Of a stretch of 15,005 nucleotides of DNA, positions 7,782 to 15,005 are shown one piece after another. The stretch is from Saprospiraceae bacterium (GTDB taxonomy: Bacteria > Bacteroidota > Bacteroidia > Chitinophagales > Saprospiraceae), in the NCBI GenBank assembly GCA_016714985.1, contig JADKBS010000040.1:1-15005 (forward strand). Direction: 5' to 3'. Numbering within the stretch: the stretch's first letter is position 1; every line of letters begins with the position of its first letter. The notes beneath the pieces are model-generated. The model was given only the letters and a program-made list of their open reading frames with translations, made no database searches and was not told the origin of the DNA. The position numbers were made by a program, and so were the translations under genes.

Positions 7782-8632
7782 ATGCACCCACTACTTTCAA
7801 AATCCACCATTTTTCGCCGATGGCCTCGACCACCCGGAATGCGTTGCCGTACATCCTGACGGGACGGTCTGGGCAGGCGGCGAGGCTGGGCAGATTTACC
7901 GCATCTCGGCCGATGGAAAAAAGGTCGAAGAGGTCGCCAACACGGGCGGCTTTATCCTTGGACTGGCGTTCAGTCCCGGCGCTAAGTGGCTGGCTATCTG
8001 TGATTTAGGCAAAAAATGCGTCTGGCGGCTCGACCTGCAAACGATGAAACTGGAACGTTTTGCCGATGGCGCAGAAGGGCATAAATTCAATATTCCGAAC
8101 TACGCCGTTTTTGACAAGCAGGGCAATCTTTATGTCAGCGAAAGCGGTGCTTTTAGGCAAATTACTGGCAAGGTGCTGAAGTTCTCCCCCAATGGGTCGG
8201 GCACCATCTGGCACGATGGCGGCTTCAATTTTGCCAACGGCATGGCGCTTTGCCCCGAAGGAAGCACCTTTACATCGCCGTTTCCTTCCTGCCCGGGGTG
8301 GAACGGGTAGCAATTTTGCCGGATGGCAGCGCTGGCGAGCGCAGCTTGGTCTGCACCCTGCCGGAGGCCGTGCCCGAAGGCTGGCCTTCGATGCCGATGG
8401 CAATCTGTACGTTTCCTGCTATTCCCCGAACAAGATTTACAAAGTGACGCCCAGTGGCGAAGTGACCGTTTTCATGGACGACTGGGAGGCACATACCATT
8501 TCCAATCCCACGAACATCGCCTTTGGCGGGCCAAACCTCGACCAACTTTTTGCGGCCAACCTCGGCAGGTGGCATATCACGAAGATTGACGCAGGCGTGA
8601 GGGGGTTGGCATTGGCGTCGCATGACGGATGA
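7782..8632 (+). CDS. SMP-30/gluconolactonase-like beta-propeller protein, three frameshifts
   Basis: The protein, about 283 residues when frames are joined, has the repeated blade pattern of SMP-30/gluconolaconase/LRE proteins, many of which open sugar lactones using a divalent metal. The start at ATG 7782 is favoured because MHPLLSKSTIF joins to ADGLDHPECVAVHPDGTVWA when one T is removed from the TTTTT run near 7813. Further blades are GQIYRISADGKKVEEVANTG, FILGLAFSPGAKWLAICDLG, NYAVFDKQGNLYVSESGAF, LKFSPNGSGTIWHDGGFNFA, LYIAVSFLPGVERVAILPDG (after a frame change near 8265), LAFDADGNLYVSCYSPNKIY (after another near 8385) and a final AFGGPNLDQLFAANLGRWHI. There is no clear signal peptide, so it is probably cytoplasmic. 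Context beside UxuA and an SDR suggests sugar-lactone hydrolysis, but this superfamily also contains non-lactonases. Confidence 0.72.
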
Positions 8633-8637
8633 AACTG

Positions 8638-8729
8638 GAAATTAGGAAATTGGAAATTGAGAAATTCGGTTTCCGCACTCCTCAATTTCTAATTCCTCAA
8701 TGTCCTAATTTCAATATTTCCAATGTCCT
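8638..8729. repeat. heptamer/octamer inverted repeat D, core GAAATTN
   Basis: Units of GAAATTN at 8638-8644, 8646-8652, 8653-8659 and 8661-8667 (+ strand), spaced 7 or 8 bp, are mirrored by similar units on the - strand at 8684-8712. The arms pair as an imperfect stem of about 30 bp with a 16-nt loop. The 9-mer CAATGTCCT appears at 8698-8706 and 8721-8729; the second copy contains the SDR start codon. The element fills the gap between the SMP-30-like stop (8632) and the SDR. Confidence 0.75.
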
Positions 8730-9219
8730 TCACCAATAAAACAGCCATCATCACGGGCGGCGCAAAAGGTATCGGCGGCGCGTGCAGTCGCGTTTTTCCT
8801 TTCTTTGTGCAGCACGCCATCCCGTTTATGCTGAAACAGGGCAGCGGCGTGGTCATCAATGTGTCGAGCGTGCAGGCGTTCATTTCGCAACAAAACGTAG
8901 CACCTTATACCACTCCAAGACTGCCATGCTCGGCCTGACCCGTAGCATCGCCGTGGATTATGCGCCGCAAATCCGTTGCATGTCCGTTGTCCCGCACTAG
9001 TGACGCCGATGCTGCGGGATGCTTCCCAGCTCGCCCGACCCGGCGGCGGTTTATCAGGAATGTGTGGACATGCACCTCGTGAAGCGCATCGGTACGGCGG
9101 AAGAGGTGGGCGAACTTTGCGCCTACCTTGCCAGCGACAAGGCGTCGTTTTTCACCGGGCAAGCCGTTCGGATAGATGGCGGGTTGGGGATTACGATTGC
9201 GGGGAGCAAAAAGGAGTGA
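8723..9219 (+). CDS. SDR-family oxidoreductase with large internal deletion and frameshifts
   Basis: A short-chain dehydrogenase missing its middle. The start ATG 8723 opens MSFTNKTAIITGGAKGIGGA, with the TGxxxGIG dinucleotide-binding motif at residues 11-18. At about 8795-8805 the protein jumps directly to FFVQHAIPFMLKQGSGVVIN, which in normal SDRs lies some 80-90 residues later. Beta strand 2, the NNAG motif and the following helix are absent, yet the frame is kept across the join. Then come the VSSVQAF serine region, the catalytic Y-T-T-S-K (split by a frame change near 8925), AMLGLTRSIAVDYAPQIR, PMLRDASQLA, and after another change near 9035 a normal C-terminus (RIGTAEEVGELCAYLASDKA, GQAVRIDGG). 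Stop TGA at 9217-9219. As written it could not bind NAD(P)H properly. Either the gene is dead or the assembly has collapsed here. A sugar or sugar-acid dehydrogenase role fits the neighbours. Confidence 0.72.
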
Positions 9220-9222
9220 GCT

Positions 9223-9585
9223 TCAGACATGCGCTTCTATCCATGACCTGATGCCGTCGAAATCAAGCCGACCTTCGGCGACGGCAATCACGAAGTCGTA
9301 TTTTTCGTCTTCGGAAGCAGTGATATCCAGCCATTATACAGGGGTAAAGCATAGGACATATCCTGTACGTTTATTTCCATCCATAAAGGATGATTTTTCT
9401 GACCTAGCTTTCTATTAATGCAGCTCCTTTTTCAATAACTTCAGGATAAAAATCATGTCCGTCGAACGACTGAAACGGCCTGGCAAGAGCAGACTCCAAC
9501 AGTATAATATCACGTACGCCGTCACTTCCACCAGTCTGTGAATTGATATTACTATGGATGAAAGCACTTCGTTGAGGTCAATCAT
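9223..9585 (-). CDS. doc: Doc-like toxin (Fic superfamily, death-on-curing), frameshifted
   Basis: Reading the - strand from ATG at 9585 gives MIDLNEVLSSIVISIH, then after an indel TGGSDGVRDIILLESALARP and FQSFDGHDFYPEVIEKGAAL. Near 9362-9395 the Fic/Doc core appears as NHP-F-MDGNKRTG once one T is restored (CATCCTTTATGG). It ends ITASEDEKYDFVIAVAEGRL then DFDGIRSWIEAHV and TGA at 9223-9225. The length of about 120 residues fits Doc (about 126). Doc proteins phosphorylate elongation factor EF-Tu and stop translation unless held by a partner antitoxin. In-frame stops at about 9408 (TAG) and 9343 (TAA) plus the indels break the frame; whether the toxin is dead or the sequence is wrong cannot be told. 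It overlaps the small upstream gene by 4 bp and ends 3 bp from the convergent SDR stop. Confidence 0.7.
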
Positions 9586-9769
9586 TCTGCGAGACGTTTC
9601 AATAAATTATGTTCCTTTTCGATGACTTTGTCAGCAAATTCAGTTAACTTTAATGGAGTTGATTGACGTTTGCTTCCTTTTGTAATGAAAGAAAGGATTT
9701 CCGTCAAATCATTTGGTCAAAATGGTCAAACATTTCCTTGATTTCTTCTTTAATTTCAGTTGCAATCAT
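9582..9769 (-). CDS. small antitoxin-like protein paired with Doc (one frameshift)
   Basis: A 62-residue product is read from ATG at 9769 on the - strand: MIATEIKEEIKEMFDHFDQ, then after one A is restored near 9714, NDLTEILSFITKGSKRQSTP and LKLTEFADKVIEKEHNLLKR-LAE. Its TGA (9582-9584) overlaps the Doc start in an ATGA tetranucleotide, the usual translational coupling of toxin-antitoxin pairs, and it precedes the toxin as antitoxins normally do. It is highly charged and likely helical, without the N-terminal features I associate with Phd, the classical Doc antitoxin. I do not recognise its family; the antitoxin role rests on position, size and overlap. A candidate promoter lies just upstream. 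Confidence 0.55.
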
Positions 9770-9782
9770 CCTTGATTTTTTA

Positions 9783-9790
9783 CAAAAATA
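9783..9790 (-). promoter_or_regulatory. candidate -7 box for the toxin-antitoxin pair
   Basis: On the - strand this reads TATTTTTG, matching TAnnTTTG, 14 bases before the antitoxin-like ATG (9769). It lies in the 56-bp gap after the GH38 gene, and the leader would be very short. A T-rich stretch 17-20 bases further upstream could serve as a weak -33 region. Confidence 0.4.
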
Positions 9791-9825
9791 ACCACTTCCA
9801 GCGAAAAATGATTCCCCGTTTTTTC

Positions 9826-12800
9826 TTACTCAAGCACCACCCGCAGCGTCCTAATTTCCCAAGCGCCAAAACTTCATCGCCGGCGCCACCTCTCAAAAAC
9901 TTTCTCCTTTTCATTGCTCAAAAAACCATTTTGGCTGCCCTGCCCCACCCCAGTTCAAGGTGGCCGATGCGGGCTTATCCGAGGTATTGAAAAGCCGGAG
10001 CAAGTATCCTTTACCATCCCGGGTAGGCTTCAGGGAAGTGACGATGACCGCTGGGTCGCCCGTCAATTTAAGCAGGGAAGGCAAACCCTGTTGCCCCTCC
10101 CCTACTGGCGCAACCACCAGCGGCTGCACCAGCCCGATGCCGAATTTTTTGGCTTCTGCACTATCGAATGCCTTGTGCGGGCGCAGCGAGTAACGGAAGG
10201 GGATTTGGCCCACCTGATGCCCTTTGTAATTGACGAACCAAACATTGTTCATCACCCACGAGAACAGGCGGTTGCTGGGCGTCCAAGTCTTTAGCCAAGG
10301 CTCGTTGACGGGGTCGCTCATCCAGCGTTGGCCATTAGCATTTCGCCCGTCTCGACCAGTGGCGCATCGAGGTTTGCCCAAGTGACGCCATCCGTTTTAT
10401 TGGAGATGTCCACGAAATGCTAAAGGCGCAAAAAGTTCTTGTTTGCCCTTTCAACTGGTCTTTCTCTGGCTGCATCAGCGCCCAAGCATCAATGCGAAGT
10501 TCGCCGTCAGGCACCTGAAAGGGAGGAAAAGCGCAGGTTTTCGTCCTCATAGACCCGTTTTTGTCCACGAGGTTGAGGATGTCCACGCGATTGCTGCCTG
10601 CCGTGAGCTGTATTTCCCGGCTGAAAAGCTTGGCACCCGGCGCTTCTGAACTTACGAGGATGGAAGCGACAAGTGGGCCATTTTCCTTGATTTTAAAAAC
10701 AGGTTTTGCACTACGGCGGGGGTTGGCGGCGTCCTTTCCCGTGTACCAATATTCGTTGAAGCCAAGGCTATCGGTGGCGTCCACGAGGTCAAACGGGTCC
10801 CCGTGCCGGATGCTGGCGATGCCGGTGGTGGCCTCGTCCAATTTCACCGTGAGCCATTCGTTGGTCGGGGTCAGGCCGTTGGTGGCAAGGCTTTTCAGGC
10901 TGCGCAATTTGAGCTTTCCTTTTTTTCAGGGTAAAACGGGCGGCTGAACGGTGGGATGTCCTTGCCCAAAAGCCAATTCGCCCGTGGACAATTCCTGCGT
11001 TGGTTGCGCCAAGCCATTTCATCGAAAACCGTCATGCCGTTCGCTTTCCAGTCGGCTGGGATTTTCTGAGTTCGCTGCGCTGCCAAGAGGTGGTATTGCA
11101 AAAGGAAATTCGAGACCGCACCGCTTTGGCGCGTTCATTTTACCTAAAGCCTTGTCAATCAACGTATTGGTTTGGCGCTCCGCATTGTTTGCAAAGCCTT
11201 TTTTTACCTCCCATTGCTTCGTGGTGAAATCAATATCAGGGTCTGATTTGCTGCTGACAGCGCCCCAAGTATGCTCCGAAAAAAGCAGCACGTTCGTCCA
11301 CGCCTCGTCAAATTCGGCAGCCGGGATTCCCTTTGCATCGAGCATCGCCCACGGGGCCTGCGCCTGCACGAGCTGCTCGGCGGTGTTGCGGTTGGTGGGA
11401 GGTTTCCGAGGGCGGAGGAGGACAGCGCCATCTTTCCCAATAGGGCGTGAAATCGCCACGGTGAGTAGCAATTGGTCGCCGTATTTCTGCTCAAAAGCCC
11501 CAAACATTTCAGCCCGGTGGTGGCAATGCGGAGCTTGGGCGATTCATACTTTTCGTTCCATTCCCGCACAAGTCCGGCATGTCGGTATCAGGGCCGCCGT
11601 TGTCGCCGAGGGTATAGCGGATTTGAACCATGTCGTAGGGGGTAGCTTTCGGCATCCAGTTCACCAAGGAATTTAAGGATGGGCACGCCCCTCCGTGCGG
11701 CGAACTTGCCCAATAGCCAGTCATGGAACCATGAATAGCCGTGGCGGCTCATCCAGAACAACGCCCGCTCGTTGCCGGATGGCGATTCCCAATAAAACGG
11801 CACGTCGCCCCAAGCCTCGAAGGTCAGGCCGACTTGGTAGCCGCCATGTGCCTTGTGCGGCATGTGGTTGGGGCCGATGGAAAATACTTACCTCGCTTTG
11901 CGCCAGCGCAGGCACGATGCCCCAAGCGTAACCGGGCACGTCGGAAATCATGGCCGAGTTGATGCCGATGCCGCCAATCCGCTCCATTTTTTACGGCAAA
12001 ATCGGTGATGCATCAATTCTTCCGGGGCGCTGCAAGCCGTCAGTTCGCTGCCGTAGAGCGCATCCAGTCCAATCCAGCCTTTTTTCACGGCCTCGATAAA
12101 GGCGGCACGGCTTTCGGGTTTGGCATTTTTCAAATAGCCATCCACGGCCCAAAGCACTTCCACGTTCCATTTGTAGCGGGCAGCTTCGGGATAGTTGGCG
12201 GTCTTTTTTGCCAGCTCGATGCCTTGCTCGAAATTGCGCCACTGCATCCGCTCGACCTCCGCCTGCAAATGCGTGAAACCTACGTCCACATGCGAGTGAG
12301 GCAGCAAAAAGACCTCAAAGGACGAACGGGTTTCAGTGTGATGTCCTGTTTCCAAGGCGTGCTTCGGTCTTCCCCAATACGACCTCCACTTCGGCCATGC
12401 GGCCACCTCAACCTTGTCCACCCACAGGTAAAATCGGTTCAAGCCAGGTTGGAGTGTTTGGTCCATTTTGCCAAACACCGTCCAAAAAACACGCCCAGTC
12501 CAGGGGTATCTGCCAGCGTCAATTCAACCAAAATCGGTTGTTGCAATTTGCCGTTTTGCCGCTTCATGGCCTGAAAACCAAACACTTGGAAACTTGTTTC
12601 CACCACATTTTTGGGCGGTTGTAGGTATCGGAAAAGGATGGCTTCCGCTGTCGTAATTTTCAGGGGTGAGGGACGCTCCTGCGGAAAATCAGGCGCGGTA
12701 CGGTCAGGATTTGGTAAGCCGAAGACATGGTCCTTTCACCGTTTAGCGGTGGTGGCGACAAATGCCAGCTCGTAGTCGTCGGCTTTGTATCGCCAATTTT

Positions 12801-13176
12801 TTCGTTGGAATTAGTAGGGCTGGAGAAGCTGAACGTTGTTGCCCATTGATGGACAAATCGAAACTGGCCGGATGCTCGCCACTGACCACGGACATGGATG
12901 CCTGCCAAATAAAGCTAATCCATTCATCCTTCGCTGCGGGCATTCCCGGGCAGTTTGGAACTCCGCAGCCTTGCCACCGGGCGTGACCGTCAGGGCGAGT
13001 TTTCCCTTTTGCAAAATGGGCGGGAATTCGAGTTGCGTGCCACTTACAATCTGTTCAAAGCCCTGCGCATACTGGGCGAGCGCACGGGGAACGGGTTGTC
13101 GAGGGGAAGGCGCTGTTGGGGACACGGCCTTGCAGATGCCCAATAGCAGGAGGGCTGCGAGCAAGTGTTTTTTCAT
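9826..13176 (-). CDS. glycoside hydrolase family 38 (alpha-mannosidase-type) exported enzyme, many frameshifts
   Basis: About 1,100 residues when frames are joined, the usual size of bacterial GH38 alpha-mannosidases, retaining enzymes that remove alpha-mannose from glycans. The start ATG 13176 begins a signal peptide (MKKHLLAALLLLGICKAVSP). An N-terminal beta-rich region follows (ILQKGKLALTVTPGGKAAEF, EWISFIWQASMSVVSGEHPA, TTAEAILFRYLQPP). The catalytic domain opens near 12290 with FEVFLLPHSHVDVGFTHLQ, whose H-x-D is the family's metal-site motif. It continues with KWNVEVLWAVDGYLKNA, INSAMISDVPGYAWGI (the Asp is a candidate nucleophile, by inference), FEAWGDVPFYWESPSGNERA and FDEAWTNVLLFSEHTWGAVS. 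The C-terminal beta domains include DSLGFNEYWYTGKDAANPRR and WVMNNVWFVNYKGHQVGQIP; the tail IRTLRVVLE ends with TAA at 9826-9828. At least ten frame changes occur. It starts 5 bases after the stop of a DUF4185-like gene, so the two are probably one operon. Confidence 0.82.
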
Positions 13177-13181
13177 GTGTT

Positions 13182-14415
13182 TCACAATTTCAACCTAAAA
13201 AACCGTGGCCGACAAAGCCGTGGCTCTTTGGGATGTCGTTCCAAAATCCATTTTGAATTCACATTGCAGGCGATGAGCAGCTCACCGGGTTGAACAGCAG
13301 GAAGCCCACTTCGCGTGGTAGGCGAAGTAGTTCCAAATCCTTTTGCCATTCACTGTCGCACTGCCAGACCTTATGGGTGGGCAGGCTGTCCAGTAAATTC
13401 CTTTTCGAAATTCCGCACTTGCTACCCCTGTTTTCATCCCAAAAACTGATGAGCGAGAATGACGAAGGGTCCATCGGGCATGTGGCTGAGACTCATTTCA
13501 TTGGAGACGGGCGGTGACGGGCGTCATTTTTTCGGTAGCCTTTCGTTCAGCTGGAGCCTGCGGCGAACCCCCATCGATCGAACTGATAAACTTGAACTCC
13601 TTCGGCTTTACCCGTGCTATCACCAGCTCCTCTGATTTCTGCCCGGGCCGACCCCGGGTGACGTAAATATAGCCATCGGGGTTGGGGAGCACCCGCCCGC
13701 TGTGTTGACGAGGGATGCCGCTGCTCATCGTGACCCTTTGTTCCAGCTTTCGAGCGGGAAAGAAGGGCGTTTCTGAGCTGCTCGCCGCTGGTCCTTGAAG
13801 GGCGGCTTGCTGCCCTTGCAGGGCGCGATGATGTTGACGCCCGTTTGCTCAAACTCGAAAAAGGAGCCGGAATTAGATGGTGTCCTGAACCGGGTAGGCA
13901 AACAGGTACAAAGTGCTGTCCATTCTCCACGCTCACGAAGCCATCGCCACCAATCCAGTAGTAATCGCCTTTTGGTGTTGGGGTGTTCCGGCATTAAAGA
14001 GCGAAGTTGGCTTGCCATCCTTGTCCCTTGTTGATGAAAAACTTGAACCTCTGAAGGGTCAGGCTCAGCGCCTTCGAGGTAGGTAACGCACCACTGATAC
14101 ATCACCACATCCTTTCGCTGAACGGTTTCGCTGACTGTATCCGCCACGACTGAATCGACTGAAAATGAAGAGGGATTGCTAAGGTTTTTGTTGCTGCAGT
14201 GCGGTAATGACGACTAGTCCATCGGAATGGCGAAAATGACGTTGCCGCCGAACCATCCTGCATTGCGGGTCAGCAGTTTGTCCCAATCAGAAGCGGCAGA
14301 AACCAAGCCCATCTTGCTGGGTGGTCGATGGGGAAGCCGACTGGTCGATTTTTTGCTACAGTTTAGTAAAAAAAGCAGCAACAAAAGGATACTCCGCTAA
14401 ATTTGATTGTTTCAT
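13182..14415 (-). CDS. DUF4185/DUF5005-like lipoprotein 3, many frameshifts
   Basis: A third copy of the family, about 410 residues. The start ATG 14415 begins MKQSN; after an indel the leader reads SILLLLLFLLNCSKKS, a lipoprotein signal with a Cys. Next come SAASDWDKLLTRNAGWFGGN and VIFAIPMD, matching the LF.R..GWFG.DGIFSIP region of copy 1. Further matches are VMYQWCVTYLEGAEPDPSEV, YYWIGGDGFVSVEN (copy 1: FWLGDGFVNQE), SFFEFEQTGVNIIAP, SKPPFKDQR, PNPDGYIYV, VIARVKPKEF (copy 1: VAARVKPKDF), and a C-terminal GELLIACNVNS with CRPRFFRLKL before TGA 13182-13184. Stops at about 14218-14220 and frame changes throughout make it the most damaged copy. It lies directly upstream of GH38, and the two are likely co-transcribed. 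A glycan-active propeller is inferred; the exact reaction is unknown. Confidence 0.65.
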
Positions 14416-14556
14416 TAAGTGACATTGAAATTTTTTCTTAAAAATCCAGGTTTGTTTCTTTCCAAAGTAGAAAACAACGGTTTTATGTTGCAGGATGCCT
14501 GCACATACCAATTTTCACCATTGGTCGCCGTTGCCGAGCCAAAAACATTCTGGCAC
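14416..14556. other. divergent intergenic region
   Basis: About 140 bp between the leftward DUF4185-like gene and the rightward acetylesterase-like gene. It is AT-rich and must hold the promoters for both. On the - strand TACTTTG at about 14463-14469 is one base short of a TAnnTTTG box. I see no repeat, RNA gene or convincing small ORF here. Confidence 0.4.
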
Positions 14557-15005
14557 AAACGGATTTATTTATTGCCCTTCTTTTATCGCCTAAGTTAAAT
14601 GGCAATGACGCTGTCCTGCCCTGGCCTTTCACCGACTCATGTTGTGTTGCAGTTATGACGGCTGTGCTCTGTTTAGCTGGGCAACGTTGGGCGAAACGGT
14701 AGGTCAAAGCGTGGGCGGCCACTGGGCAATCGCATTAAATGGTAAAAAGAAGACGGCAAAACAGCAGCTCCGGGCTTCCTCCAACCCTACGCGCTGCGGG
14801 CGGCCCGTTTGAAATGGATTTTGCAGGGCAAGAACAGCATCGTTTTAAAGACGTTGTTCGGCGATGTTTGGCTCTATGGCGGGCAGTCGAACATGCAGGA
14901 CGCTGGACATGATGCACCACAAGGAACTGGACACCGCCCGCACCAACAAACCTCGAATATCCGTATTGTTCGCTCAGGCCATTGACCTCGACCATTTGCC
15001 AAAAA
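14557..15005 (+). CDS. sialate O-acetylesterase-like protein, N-terminal part, frameshifted
   Basis: The 5' portion of an SGNH-type esterase that continues past the window. The start is uncertain; KRIYLLPFF encoded from 14557 looks like a signal peptide whose ATG has been lost or altered. At about 14628-14653 a degraded FTD..VLQ stretch corresponds to the L(F/S)DHMVLQ opening of this family. Later come CALFSWATLGETV, AGGPFEMDFAG, then LFGDVWLYGGQSNMQ at 14857-14898, the family's hallmark block with the catalytic Ser in GQSNM. After another frame change TLDMMHHKELDTARTN follows, the normal continuation. Sialate O-acetylesterases remove acetyl groups from sialic acids; many Bacteroidota relatives instead deacetylate plant or algal glycans such as xylan. 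Export is likely. At least five frame changes occur in 450 bases, the densest in the window. Confidence 0.68.

Noticed and set aside
6536..8729. CRISPR arrays or insertion sequences as an explanation of the intergenic repeats
   Set aside because: Units are 7 bp and contiguous with no spacers, there is no transposase, and no target-site duplications are seen at the ends.
9176..9418. + strand open frame of 80 residues after the SDR
   Set aside because: It is antisense to the Doc reading, which carries a specific HPFxDGNKR core and ends next to the SDR stop.
10951..11676. + strand open frame of 241 residues opposite GH38
   Set aside because: Antisense to readable GH38 segments; low-complexity Ser/Ala/Arg content and no motif.
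14483..14722. - strand open frame of 79 residues in the divergent gap
   Set aside because: It overlaps the start of the acetylesterase-like gene on the other strand and has no recognisable domain.

Overview
The window looks like a fragment of a Bacteroidota genome, probably from the Saprospiria/Lewinella-Haliscomenobacter side. The reasons are a type IX secretion (T9SS) C-terminal sorting domain, several Cys-lipoproteins, an FG-GAP/UnbV-type protein, Bacteroidetes-type -7 boxes (TAnnTTTG), and sugar-catabolism genes typical of the phylum. The order-level placement is inference. Nearly every gene except the T9SS gene at 1442-2815 is broken by one or more one- or two-base indels, many in homopolymers, while the protein family stays readable when frames are joined. 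That looks more like unpolished sequence than mass pseudogenisation, so most CDS entries are given as whole genes with the frame changes noted.

Layout. 1-531: tail of an FG-GAP protein (+). 544-1350: lipocalin-like lipoprotein (+). A bidirectional hairpin terminator at 1398-1428 separates it from an intact, AT-richer T9SS-secreted protein (-, 1442-2815). 2921-5328: two DUF4185/DUF5005-like lipoproteins (-). 5451-9219: a co-directional run (+) of mannonate dehydratase (UxuA family), DUF4432 mutarotase-like protein, SMP-30/gluconolactonase-like protein and an SDR oxidoreductase with a large internal deletion. 9223-9769: a frameshifted Doc toxin and small antitoxin-like gene (-) with a 4-bp overlap. 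9826-13176: GH38 alpha-mannosidase-type protein (-). 13182-14415: a third DUF4185-like lipoprotein (-), directly upstream of GH38. 14557-15005: start of a sialate O-acetylesterase-like gene (+), cut by the window edge.

Together 2.9-15 kb reads as a glycan/acidic-sugar utilisation locus. Exported lipoproteins and hydrolases (three DUF4185-like proteins, GH38, the acetylesterase) would process a polysaccharide outside the cytoplasm, and cytoplasmic enzymes (UxuA, mutarotase-like, lactonase-like, SDR) would handle released sugar acids. No SusC/SusD pair or regulator is in the window.

The most unusual structure is a set of intergenic arrays built from degenerate 7-bp units. There are two families with clear consensus (ACGGTNN and GATTNNA) and a third with a 7/8-bp unit (GAAATTN). 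Three consecutive gaps inside the UxuA-to-SDR run are each filled by such an array folded as a long inverted repeat, each from a different family. A single-armed array of the ACGGTNN family separates the first two DUF4185-like genes.
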